7,592 nucleotides of DNA from DASSRQ01 sp035701665 (GCA_035701665.1 DASSRQ010000099.1:1-7592); one strand, 5' to 3'. Positions 1-6,483 are shown, numbered from the stretch's first letter. The notes: a model not told the origin generated them from the letters alone. Program-made: numbers and translations.

Positions 1-836
1 AGATTTCCGAGCGTGAAGTAACTGCCCGTGCAGAACACGGAGTACGGCGGCGTTGCTTGTCCGCTGCAGGGCGCGACGCCGGTGAATGACTGCGGCGCCT
101 CTAAGTGAACCAGGCCGCTGGCATCGTGCGTGTGCATGAAGTAGAAGCAGTCGCCGTAGATCTCTTGGTTCGGAACCGGGTTGTTGGGATCGGTGTTGTC
201 GGTGAACTCGCCGAACGGGTCCTTGATGCCGATGCCGTCGGGCAGCGCGATCTCATTCGTGTTGCTGAAGGTGCCCGTGCCGTTATAGATGATGCCGACG
301 AACGCGTGCACGTGATAGTCGTTGGACATCGACGCATTGCACGGAATGTTGTCGACGAATCCGGCGCCCGGCGGGTTGGAGCCCTGGCCGCCGCCCTGCG
401 GCGTTGCGCCCGGGTCACCCGGCATCAGATCGCCTTCGCCCGCGTTGTTGTGTTTGTTGGGCATGCTGGACTTGAAGACGTCGTCCTGGCCGTTGATGAT
501 GCCGTCGCCCGTGCGGACTGTGTCCTTGGAGTTCGGCGTGGAGTTCGGGGTCGGCGTCGGTAGGGGCGTTGCCGTCGGCACCGGAGTCGGCGTGGCGGTG
601 GGCACCGGCGTCGCCGTGGGCGCGGGCGTGGCCGTCGGGCCCGGCGTAGCCGTGGGACCCGGCGTGGGCGTCGGCGCGCCGGAGGTCACGGGCGTCGGAG
701 TAGCGGTCGGGCCGCCGCCGCCGTTGCCGCCGGCCGGCGGATTGACGTTACCGCCGCCTCCGCCGCCGCCGCAAGCGGCCAGCAGGGCGATCGAAAAAAA
801 TATTCCGGAAACGGTGCCCAGGCGAGCGAGACGCAT
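1..836 (-). CDS. Secreted lipoprotein, His-rich C-terminal domain (partial, C-terminus beyond window)
   Basis: Reading the minus strand from the ATG at 836-834 gives 278 codons without a stop, running off the left edge. Residues 1-22 are a lipoprotein signal: Arg at 2 and 5, a hydrophobic core, and lipobox LAAC with Cys22 as the expected lipidation site. A Gly tract (23-29) and a Pro/Thr linker of PTATPx units (about 43-97) follow, typical of an arm holding a domain off the membrane. The globular part (about 105-278) contains YHVHAFVGIIYNG (174-186), ALPDGIGI (197-204), Cys230, and FMHTHDASGLVHLEAP (233-248). I recognise this HxH...HTHDxSGxxHxE pattern as recurring in secreted proteins of unknown function; five His (175, 177, 235, 237, 244) and Cys166, 230, 257, 269 suggest a metal site or disulphides, which is inference. 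In-frame ATG 848 and GTG 851 are alternative starts; 836 is preferred because GGGGG lies just upstream and the signal peptide is compact. Transcribed divergently from the operon. Confidence 0.85.
   Translation of the reverse strand, partial: MRLARLGTVSGIFFSIALLAACGGGGGGGNVNPPAGGNGGGGPTATPTPVTSGAPTPTPGPTATPGPTATPAPTATPVPTATPTPVPTATPLPTPTPNSTPNSKDTVRTGDGIINGQDDVFKSSMPNKHNNAGEGDLMPGDPGATPQGGGQGSNPPGAGFVDNIPCNASMSNDYHVHAFVGIIYNGTGTFSNTNEIALPDGIGIKDPFGEFTDNTDPNNPVPNQEIYGDCFYFMHTHDASGLVHLEAPQSFTGVAPCSGQATPPYSVFCTGSYFTLGN
546..710 (-). repeat. Degenerate 18-bp repeats encoding PTATPx linker
   Basis: Within the lipoprotein gene, residues about 43-97 consist of PTATP-type units with one variable residue between them (G, G, A, V, T/V, L), so the DNA has a loose 18-base period. 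Third codon positions differ between units, so the peptide rather than the DNA is conserved. Such low-complexity Pro/Thr stretches act as extended spacers in exported lipoproteins. Unit number is likely to vary between strains by slippage or recombination. Confidence 0.8.
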
Positions 837-1095
837 ACTATCCCCCATCACGAACTAGCGTGGGAACATCTTAAGGGCCGCAAGCAGTCCCGCGAGAGGT
901 GCGGCAAGGGACGTCTTGATGGGAAGAACAGGGGCCTCTAGTAGGGGTCATTTGGGCCTGCTCCTCAAGCAAGCAGCGACTGCAACCCACCCCCCTTGCG
1001 AGGGGGGTTAAGGGCGGTACAAGGGAGAGGGGCGGCCTTGAGACCGCGTCTAATAGACCGGACCCCGACCCCGGAAAGCTGAGTCCTGGCCCACT
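837..1095. other. Divergent intergenic region
   Basis: This region separates the divergent lipoprotein and the six-gene operon and should hold both promoters. I could not find a -35/-10 pair of convincing sequence and spacing on either strand: TTGAGA (1038) and TAATAG (1051) are only 7 bases apart. It contains a 6-bp inverted repeat (GCCGCA 877-882 with TGCGGC 900-905, loop 17), a stronger G/C hairpin near 990-1007, and an 8-base direct repeat GCAAGCAG at 880 and 969. Minus-strand reading frames that enter it from the neighbouring gene have no recognisable protein features. Confidence 0.6.
990..1009. repeat. GC-rich perfect hairpin, possible dispersed palindromic element
   Basis: Six C (990-995), the loop TTGCGA, and six G (1002-1007) form a perfect 6-bp stem followed by TT. 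Because it lies between divergent genes and lacks a T tract of usual length, an intrinsic terminator role is unlikely for either annotated gene. A REP-like dispersed palindrome or a structured 5' leader of the minus-strand gene is more plausible. The stem is directly seen; the class is inference. Confidence 0.5.
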
Positions 1096-1644
1096 ATGAA
1101 CGCTCGTCCACCTGTTGAAAATAGCGATACCGTCGCTCTCGTATGCGCACTGCTCGTGCGCTATCCGGAGATTGCATCGATGCGATCCGCACCCGGCGAG
1201 AACGCCGTGCGGTTTTCGTTTGCGGTGACCGGGCGTGTCGACAAGAATGCGCAGCGCGAGCTGCAGGCGGACATCGCCGAGCACGTCGACGGGTTCTTGG
1301 CGCTCTCGGATGACGAGGGCAGCGTGAAGGTGGAGTTCGAGACGGACCGCGCCATGAGCTTCGTGCACGTCGTGCGCGATCTGGACACGTTCAGCAAAGA
1401 CGAGCTCGGCATGCTCGTCGGGTATTTCACCGAGCGGTTCGGCGCCGCGCTCGTGCGCAACCCGGTGACCGACGAACACCCCGACGAAGATCCGGCCTTT
1501 CAAGAAGAGTTGGCGGAATCCGCAATCGAAGCGCTTCGCGACCCGGCAAATTCGAAAAGTTTGGTCGGGTTCCGCGACGAAAAACGCGTCCTCGTCTACT
1601 TCTTGAAAGCACAGAAAAAAGCAAAGGCGTCGGCCCGCAGATAG
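1096..1644 (+). CDS. Conserved-looking hypothetical protein, first gene of the operon
   Basis: A 182-residue soluble, acidic protein with no signal peptide or membrane segment. I do not recognise a characterised family. Visible parts: a compact N-terminal region with alternating hydrophobic strands (AVRFSFAV, 37-44; SVKVEFETD, 76-84; MSFVHVVRDL, 87-96), a helix-like segment (FSKDELGMLVGYFTERFG, 99-116), an acidic stretch (TDEHPDEDPAFQEELAE, 125-141), a strand pair (SLVGFRDEKRVLVYFL, 155-170) and a Lys/Arg-rich tail (171-182). The ATG at 1096 is the first start; upstream in-frame codons near it offer no alternative, and the SD is weak. Its TAG stop (1642-1644) overlaps the likely start region of the YmdB gene, so the two are probably coupled. 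The opposite-strand frames over this gene have no family features. Reality as a gene is well supported by operon packing; function is unknown. Confidence 0.75.
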   Translation: MNARPPVENSDTVALVCALLVRYPEIASMRSAPGENAVRFSFAVTGRVDKNAQRELQADIAEHVDGFLALSDDEGSVKVEFETDRAMSFVHVVRDLDTFSKDELGMLVGYFTERFGAALVRNPVTDEHPDEDPAFQEELAESAIEALRDPANSKSLVGFRDEKRVLVYFLKAQKKAKASARR

Positions 1645-2438
1645 CTACTACACTCAAACTACTCCTAATTGGAGACGTCGTCGGCTCGCCCGGGCGCGAC
1701 ACGCTCAAACGCTGCGTACCATTTGCCCGCGATCAGCACGGCATCGACCTTTGCATTGCCAACGGTGAGAACGCGGCGGCCGGCTTCGGACTGACGGCGC
1801 AGACGGCGCAAGAGATGTTCGATGCGGGCGTCGACTTCATTACCAGCGGCAATCACATCTTCGATAAACGCGAGTTCAAATCGTATCTGGAAGATACCGA
1901 TCGCGTGATCCGCCCGGCGAACTATCCGCCCGGCGTTCCCGGACGGGGCTTCAACTTTATCCGCGCCAACGGTTCGATGGTGGGGGTTTTGAACGTGATG
2001 GGGCGGACGTTTATGCCCCCCGTGGACGATCCGTTCAGAATTGCGGACGCGCTGGTGACACAGATGCGGGACGAAACGCGTATTATCGTGGTAGACGTGC
2101 ATGCGGAGGCCACCAGCGAGAAGGTCGCGCTGGGGCGCTTCCTGGATGGCCGGGTCTCGGCTATCTTCGGCACCCACACGCACGTCCAGACCGCGGACGA
2201 ACATATTTTGCCGGGCGGGACGGCATATTTGAGTGACGTCGGCATGACCGGGCCGACCGAAGGGGTCATCGGGATGGAGGAGGGACCGGTGTTGGACCGG
2301 TTCACGATGGGCCTGTCCGAGCGGTTTTCGGTACAGAAGTCAGGAAGCAAACAATTCTGCGCTGCAGTAGTTACAATAGATGTGGAGTCCGGCCGCGCGA
2401 CGGAAATTAAGCGCATCTTCCAACGAGGCATAGCATGA
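1641..2438 (+). CDS. ymdB: YmdB-family metallophosphoesterase (2',3'-cyclic nucleotide phosphodiesterase), start unresolved
   Basis: A calcineurin-like metallophosphoesterase of the YmdB/TIGR00282 family, which in Bacillus subtilis hydrolyses 2',3'-cyclic nucleotides and influences biofilm and motility decisions. Counting from the ATA at 1641, metal-site motifs are complete: GDVVG (Asp12), NGEN (Glu43, Asn44), GNH (Asn71, His72), VDVHAE (His154), GTHTH (His179, His181), then DVGMTGP. These all sit exactly four residues later than the Bacillus ligands as I recall them (D8, E39, N40, N67, H150, H175, H177), so the family-typical first residue maps to CTC 1653. No ATG, GTG or TTG is in frame between the upstream gene's last 45 codons and ATG 1815, and that ATG would delete Asp12 and Glu43/Asn44. 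I annotate from ATA 1641, which overlaps the upstream TAG; CTC 1653 or a sequence error are alternatives. Length (about 261-265 residues) is normal. The end overlaps spoVS by four bases (ATGA). Confidence 0.93.
   Translation: MATTLKLLLIGDVVGSPGRDTLKRCVPFARDQHGIDLCIANGENAAAGFGLTAQTAQEMFDAGVDFITSGNHIFDKREFKSYLEDTDRVIRPANYPPGVPGRGFNFIRANGSMVGVLNVMGRTFMPPVDDPFRIADALVTQMRDETRIIVVDVHAEATSEKVALGRFLDGRVSAIFGTHTHVQTADEHILPGGTAYLSDVGMTGPTEGVIGMEEGPVLDRFTMGLSERFSVQKSGSKQFCAAVVTIDVESGRATEIKRIFQRGIA
2425..2428 (+). promoter_or_regulatory. Ribosome binding site of spoVS
   Basis: GAGG lies 6 bases before the ATG at 2435, inside the last codons of ymdB. It supports this start over later in-frame codons and hence the N-terminal extension of SpoVS. 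Confidence 0.6.
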
Positions 2439-2734
2439 TTGAAAATCCTGTACGCCAGGTCACCAGCAGCGTTCTCAAAGTCTCGGCGAAGAGCAATCCG
2501 AACTCCGTTGCGGGCGCGCTCGCGGCGGTGCTGCGCGAACGTCCCGCAGCAGAACTGCAAGCCGTGGGTGCCGGCGCGATCAATCAAGCCGTCAAGGCGG
2601 TCGCCATCGCACGCAGTTATTTGAAGGCAGGCGAGATCGATCTCGCATGCGTGCCTTCCTTTATAGACGTCGAGATCAATGGGAACGAACGCACCGGCAT
2701 CTCTCTGGCGATCGAGCGCCGCATGATAAGCTAA
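2435..2734 (+). CDS. spoVS: Stage V sporulation protein S (SpoVS)
   Basis: A 99-residue cytosolic protein whose core from about residue 12 matches SpoVS closely: VLKVSAKSNPNSVAGALA, then GAGAINQAVKAVAIARSYL, DLACVPSFIDVEINGNERT and a final basic tail. SpoVS has an Alba-like fold and is thought to bind nucleic acid. In Bacillus subtilis it affects septation and spore coat assembly, but it is widespread in bacteria that do not form spores, so it does not show that this organism sporulates. The usual protein is about 86 residues; this one has an N-terminal extension of about 11 residues (MIENPVRQVTS). The ATG at 2435 is preceded by GAGG at 2425-2428 with 6-base spacing and overlaps the ymdB stop as ATGA. 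Adjacency to ymdB is the same as in Bacillus. Its TAA is followed after 6 bases, in the same frame, by the PHP gene. Confidence 0.95.
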   Translation: MIENPVRQVTSSVLKVSAKSNPNSVAGALAAVLRERPAAELQAVGAGAINQAVKAVAIARSYLKAGEIDLACVPSFIDVEINGNERTGISLAIERRMIS

Positions 2735-2740
2735 CACCAG

Positions 2741-3547
2741 TTGCTGGTCGATTTCCACTCGCACACGTGGGAGAGTGACGGGAGTCTCTCCCCGCAGGCG
2801 CTCTGCGATTTTATGCGCGAGCGCGGCGTGCGCATCTACTCCATCACCGACCACGACTCGCTCGCCGCATACGGAGGCTTCGAGCCGCCGCGCGATGCGC
2901 GCGTCATCACGGGCATCGAGATCAACACGACGTGGGACGACGGTGAAGTACACGTCCTGGGTTACCGTTTGCCGCTCGGCGACGATACGCCGATTGCGAA
3001 AGTGCTGCGCGCGAACCGCGAGGCTCGCGTGGTGCGCGTCGGCAAGATCGTCGATCAGCTGAATGCGGCGGGGCACGCCGTTACGATGGACCAAGTGCAC
3101 GCCGAGGCGCAGCCCGGCGCTTCGCTCGGACGGCCGCACGTCGGCAAGGTGCTGGTGCGCAGCGGCATCGCGGCGGATATCGAGACGGCGTTCCGCAAGT
3201 TTTTGCGGCGCGGCACGCCGGGCTACGTGCCTTCGACGCACATCACGCCGTACGAAGCGATCGATGCGATCCGTGCGTCGGGCGGCGTTGCCGTGCTGGC
3301 GCATCCGGGGCGTTTGCGCGACTACGCGATCATCGCGGATTTGGCCGAGCATGGGCTGCAGGGGCTTGAAGTGTTCTATCCCACGCACGAAGCCGGTCAA
3401 ATACAATACTTTCGCGATCAAGCGAAAAAGTTCGGGCTGGTGATGAGCGCCGGCGCGGACTTCCACGACATCCGCTACCATAAAAGGGGCGTGGGGATGG
3501 ACGTGGACGAAGCAGATATCCGCCCGTTTTTAAGGAGTGTCGAGTGA
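2741..3547 (+). CDS. PHP-domain phosphoesterase, RNase AM/YciV (TrpH)-like
   Basis: A 268-residue cytosolic PHP-family metal-dependent phosphoesterase. Motifs in order: DFHSHTWESDG (His6, His8, Asp13), TDHDS (Asp37, His38, Asp39), GIEI (Glu60), EVHVLGY (His71), GRPHVGKVL (130-138), LAHPGR (His188), LEVFYP (Glu210), and GADFH (Asp240, His242). These are the expected trinuclear metal ligands. The GRPH segment and overall order match the group containing E. coli RNase AM (YciV/TrpH, a 5'-3' exoribonuclease) and 3',5'-nucleoside bisphosphate phosphatases; which substrate applies here cannot be told from sequence. Length is slightly below the E. coli protein (about 290). The start is TTG 2741: the in-frame TAA of spoVS at 2732-2734 rules out anything upstream, and CTG 2744 is the only other candidate before the catalytic motif. 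No SD is visible, so translation probably depends on ribosomes finishing spoVS. Its TGA overlaps the GTG start of the next gene. Confidence 0.92.
   Translation: MLVDFHSHTWESDGSLSPQALCDFMRERGVRIYSITDHDSLAAYGGFEPPRDARVITGIEINTTWDDGEVHVLGYRLPLGDDTPIAKVLRANREARVVRVGKIVDQLNAAGHAVTMDQVHAEAQPGASLGRPHVGKVLVRSGIAADIETAFRKFLRRGTPGYVPSTHITPYEAIDAIRASGGVAVLAHPGRLRDYAIIADLAEHGLQGLEVFYPTHEAGQIQYFRDQAKKFGLVMSAGADFHDIRYHKRGVGMDVDEADIRPFLRSVE
3532..3537 (+). promoter_or_regulatory. Ribosome binding site of the M16 peptidase gene
   Basis: AAGGAG, a near-consensus Shine-Dalgarno sequence, ends 6 bases before the GTG at 3544. It decides the GTG start even though this overlaps the PHP gene's TGA by three bases, and it is the strongest ribosome site inside the operon. 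Confidence 0.8.
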
Positions 3548-6201
3548 CGCGCGCCATCATCGCCGGAGTTGCAGCCGGCGTTTTTCTTCTTTGTTCGTCC
3601 GTCGCGAAAGCGCAGACCGCTGCCGAGGCGCCCGTGCAAACGACGCTGAGCAACGGGCTGCACGTCGTGCTGCTGCCCAGCCGTCTTGCTCCGGTGGCCA
3701 CTACCGTTGTCACGTACGACGTCGGTTCGAGCGACGACTCGATGCCGGGCATCGCGCACGCAACGGAACACATGCTGTTCCGCGGGACGAAAGAACTTTC
3801 GGCGGCGCAGTTCGCCATCGTCGCGGCTCGCACCGGTGCGGATTACAACGCCGAGACGACGGATACGTATACGAACTATTACTTCAAAGTGCCGTCGGCG
3901 TATGCGAGTCTTGCGCTCAAACTCGAAGCGGATCGCATGACGGGCGCGCTGATGGAAGAGACGGCGTGGAAGACCGAGCGGCCGGCTATCGAGCAAGAAG
4001 TGCGCGCGCACGAGAGCGTTCCTGGCGCGAGCGTCGATGCGAAGGTGCGCAAAGCGCTGTTCGGCGATTCGGCCTACGCGCAGGACGGCGTCGGCACGAT
4101 CGACAGCTTCAATAAAATGACCGCATCGGATATCGCGGGCTTCTACCATAAGTGGTATCACCCGAACAACGCGACGATTGTGGTTTCGGGCGATATCGAC
4201 ACGGCGAAGATTCTGGAAGAGATCCATCGCGACTTCGACGGCATCGCGCGGGCAGACGTTCCGGCGCATGCGTCGGCGCAGCTCAAGCCGCTGGACGCGA
4301 GCGCGATTCACGACACGATCGCGGAGATTCCGGTGCCGCTGGCGGCGTATGCGTACCGCTTTCCGACGCTGGAGTCGCCGGATTACGCGGCGGGGCAAGT
4401 GCTGGAACTGGCGCTGGACAGCGGGCGCGGCGCGTTTGCGGATCTGCAGTCGCAAGGCAAGATTCTGGGCGGGTTTGCGATTGCGGGTGCGTATCGCGAC
4501 ATCGGTACGATGACGGTTGCGGCGATCGGACTGCCGGGGCAGACGCCGGATGCGGTGGACGCGGCGCTGGGCGGCGTGGTGAACACATATCGCGCGTCGG
4601 GCATTCCGCAGTCGATCTTCGATGCGGCGAAACTGCGCATGATCTCGCAGCAAGATTACCGGCAAGAGTCGATCTCGGGTCTGGCGTTCACTTGGGCGCA
4701 GTGGACCGCGATGACGGGGCACAGCCCCGACGATTTTTACACGGCACTGCAAAACGTGAGCTTGGACGATGTGAACCGCGTGCTGCGCACGTACGTCGAT
4801 CCGAAACACAGTTTGAGTTTGCTCGTGACGCCGAAGAGCGTCACGGCCATGCCGCACGTGGATCCGAAGGCGGGCGTCGAGAACGTGGCGTTTACGCCGG
4901 ATCGCGAAGTGGCGCTGCCCGCGTGGACGAACGAGTATTTCAGCGCACCGCTGAAAGTTCCGCAGAGCGACAAGCAAGTCGTTACGTATCATTTGAAAAA
5001 CGGCCTGACGCTGACGGTACGTCCCGAGCATTTCGCGCCGACCGTTGCGCTGAGCGGCGAGATTCGTACGAGTGCGAATCTGTACGAACCGCGCGGTAAG
5101 GACGGCGTTTCGCGCATTGCGGATTCGCTGCTGAGCTACGGCACGACCACATATGACCGCACGGCATACCAAGCGCAGGCGGATGCGATTGCCGCTTCGC
5201 TGAATCTGGGGCCGTCGTTTTCGGCGTCGTCGCAGTCGAAAAACTTCGATCGCAGCGTGCAGTTGCTGGCGGACGGACTGCTGCACCCGGCATTTCCGGC
5301 TGCGGGTTTTGCAACGTTGAAGGCGAGTTCGGAACGCACGCTGGCTGCGGTGGAGTCGCTGCCGCGCACGCAAGTCGAGATCGAACAGTCGAAGGCACTG
5401 TATCCCCCGGGCGATCCGCGGCGCCGGCGCGCAACCGCGCAAACCATCGCGAACGTTACGCTGAAGGACGTGCGGAACTGGCACGACCGTTCGTACCGGC
5501 CGGACGAGACGACGATTGCCATCGTCGGCGACGTGACGCCGGCGAATGCGCGCGCGGTCATCGAGAAATACTTCGGTGCGTGGAAGAACCCGGGGCGGCG
5601 TCCGTCGTTTACGTATCCGCACATCCGCAGCGGGCATCAGACATCCGTTACGGTGTCGTCGCCATCGAGCACGCATTCGGAAGTGACGCTGAGCCAGGTG
5701 ATCAACATCCGCCGCGGCGACCCGGACGCCATCGCGCTCTCGCTTGCGGACACGATGCTCTCGGGCGAGGGAACGGCCTCGATTCTCTTCCGCGATCTGC
5801 GTACGGAGCGCGGATACGTTTACGATGCTTCGTCGGACGTCTCGATCGGGCGCAGCAACTCGACGTTCTCGATCGACTTTGCGACGGATCCGAAGAACGT
5901 TTCGAAGGCGCAGGCTGCGGCGATTGCGGATATCCGCCGTTTGCAGCAGTCGCCGGTTGCCGTGACGGAACTGCAGCGGGCGAAGGCGCTGCTGCTGGCG
6001 CAGCGCGTGCTGCCGCTGGATAGTTACGACGGCATCGCGAGCGATATTCTGACGAATGCGGAGATCGGCTACACCTCGCAGGACGACGACTTGTACTGGC
6101 GGTTGCTGCTGAGCGTTACGCCGCAGCAAGTGCAGAACGCGATGCGCCGTTACGTCAAACCGAACGGGTTCTCGCGCGTGATTCTCGCGCCGGGATCGTG
6201 A
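3544..6201 (+). CDS. Secreted M16 zinc metallopeptidase, two fused halves
   Basis: An 885-residue exported peptidase. Residues 1-24 are a signal peptide (Arg3, hydrophobic core, AKAQ near the cleavage site), so it acts in the periplasm or outside. The N-terminal half (about 31-450) has the inverted zinc motif HATEH (His72, Glu75, His76), with ERPAIEQE downstream giving Glu152 as probable third ligand, and an M16 C-domain start at DIAGFYHKWYHPNNATIVVSGD (196-217). The C-terminal half (about 482-885) repeats this fold (YHLKNGLTLTVRPEHF at 482) but the zinc motif is lost: the matching positions are Arg524, Asp527 and Ser528. It keeps ERGYVY (Arg756, Tyr760), the R/Y pair that in M16B pairs sits on the non-catalytic partner. 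So this is a catalytic and a non-catalytic subunit fused in one chain. The family degrades peptides held in a closing chamber; the natural substrate is unknown. Start GTG 3544 follows AAGGAG. The stop overlaps the DUF167 start. Confidence 0.95.
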   Translation: MTRAIIAGVAAGVFLLCSSVAKAQTAAEAPVQTTLSNGLHVVLLPSRLAPVATTVVTYDVGSSDDSMPGIAHATEHMLFRGTKELSAAQFAIVAARTGADYNAETTDTYTNYYFKVPSAYASLALKLEADRMTGALMEETAWKTERPAIEQEVRAHESVPGASVDAKVRKALFGDSAYAQDGVGTIDSFNKMTASDIAGFYHKWYHPNNATIVVSGDIDTAKILEEIHRDFDGIARADVPAHASAQLKPLDASAIHDTIAEIPVPLAAYAYRFPTLESPDYAAGQVLELALDSGRGAFADLQSQGKILGGFAIAGAYRDIGTMTVAAIGLPGQTPDAVDAALGGVVNTYRASGIPQSIFDAAKLRMISQQDYRQESISGLAFTWAQWTAMTGHSPDDFYTALQNVSLDDVNRVLRTYVDPKHSLSLLVTPKSVTAMPHVDPKAGVENVAFTPDREVALPAWTNEYFSAPLKVPQSDKQVVTYHLKNGLTLTVRPEHFAPTVALSGEIRTSANLYEPRGKDGVSRIADSLLSYGTTTYDRTAYQAQADAIAASLNLGPSFSASSQSKNFDRSVQLLADGLLHPAFPAAGFATLKASSERTLAAVESLPRTQVEIEQSKALYPPGDPRRRRATAQTIANVTLKDVRNWHDRSYRPDETTIAIVGDVTPANARAVIEKYFGAWKNPGRRPSFTYPHIRSGHQTSVTVSSPSSTHSEVTLSQVINIRRGDPDAIALSLADTMLSGEGTASILFRDLRTERGYVYDASSDVSIGRSNSTFSIDFATDPKNVSKAQAAAIADIRRLQQSPVAVTELQRAKALLLAQRVLPLDSYDGIASDILTNAEIGYTSQDDDLYWRLLLSVTPQQVQNAMRRYVKPNGFSRVILAPGS

Positions 6202-6428
6202 TGGAGATGCTGCTCACCGTGCGCGTGAAACCGGGCGCGCGGGAGAGCGGCGTCGAGGAGAAGGACGGCGAGACGATCGTGCGCGTGCGCGAACGCGCGA
6301 TTGAAGGCGCGGCGAACGAGGCCGTGGTGCGCGTGCTTGCCGAGCACTTCAAGGTTGCGCCGGGGCGCGTGCGGCTGGTGCGCGGTGCAGCGGCTCGCGT
6401 CAAGCGGTTTTCGATAGACCTGCCCTAG
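6201..6428 (+). CDS. DUF167 (YggU-family) small protein
   Basis: A 75-residue cytosolic protein matching the DUF167/YggU family: LTVRVKPGARESGVEEKDGE near the start, then VRVRERAIEGAANEAVVRVLAEHFKV (an IEGxAN helix motif) and a C-terminal RVRLVRGAAARVKRFSIDL strand region. Length and motif order are those of the family (70-100 residues), whose molecular role is not established. ATG 6201 shares one base with the peptidase TGA (TGATG); GTG 6198, three bases earlier, is an equally possible start. No clear SD is present, so translational coupling to the peptidase gene is likely. It is the last gene of the tightly packed group. Confidence 0.9.
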   Translation: MEMLLTVRVKPGARESGVEEKDGETIVRVRERAIEGAANEAVVRVLAEHFKVAPGRVRLVRGAAARVKRFSIDLP

Positions 6429-6450
6429 CCCGCAAGGGAAGCAAGCGGGC
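6428..6450 (+). terminator. Weak hairpin after the DUF167 gene
   Basis: GCCCGC (6428-6433) and GCGGGC (6445-6450) can form a 6-bp all-G/C stem with an 11-base loop, followed only by GTTTG instead of a run of T. It could be a weak terminator or attenuator marking the operon end, but read-through to the next gene 34 bases downstream is plausible. The pairing is seen; the function is inference. Confidence 0.35.
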
Positions 6451-6468
6451 GTTTGGGAAGTCGCGGCC

Positions 6469-6475
6469 AGGAGGG
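6469..6475 (+). promoter_or_regulatory. Strong ribosome binding site before 6484
   Basis: AGGAGGG, a near-perfect Shine-Dalgarno sequence, ends 8 bases before the ATG at 6484 and selects that start over the ATG at 6490. Unlike the preceding operon genes, this one therefore has its own strong initiation site. Confidence 0.8.
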
Positions 6476-6483
6476 CTCTGCAG

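Noticed and set aside
322..858. Plus-strand frame encoding a Gly/Val-rich GVAVG repeat protein, elastin-like in appearance
   Set aside because: It is the reverse complement of the PTATP linker. The minus strand gives a lipobox, linker and globular domain, which is a far better gene.
1038..1056. TTGAGA and TAATAG as a promoter for the operon
   Set aside because: Spacing of only 7 bases does not fit a sigma-70-type promoter.
871..1503. Minus-strand 210-codon frame covering the intergenic region and the unknown gene
   Set aside because: No recognisable motif, and it would lie opposite the operon's first gene, whose packing against ymdB supports the plus strand.
1815..2438. ATG 1815 as the start of ymdB
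   Set aside because: It would delete the GDVVG and NGEN metal-site motifs that are encoded intact in the same frame upstream.
1922..3481. 519-codon minus-strand open frame across ymdB, spoVS and the PHP gene
   Set aside because: It spans three recognisable genes on the other strand and has no family features; a codon-bias shadow.
3475..6129. Very long open frame (884 codons) on the minus strand opposite the peptidase gene
   Set aside because: Its product is an Arg-rich sequence without any domain; it is the mirror of a high-GC gene with strong codon bias. The plus-strand frame has full M16 motifs and a signal peptide.
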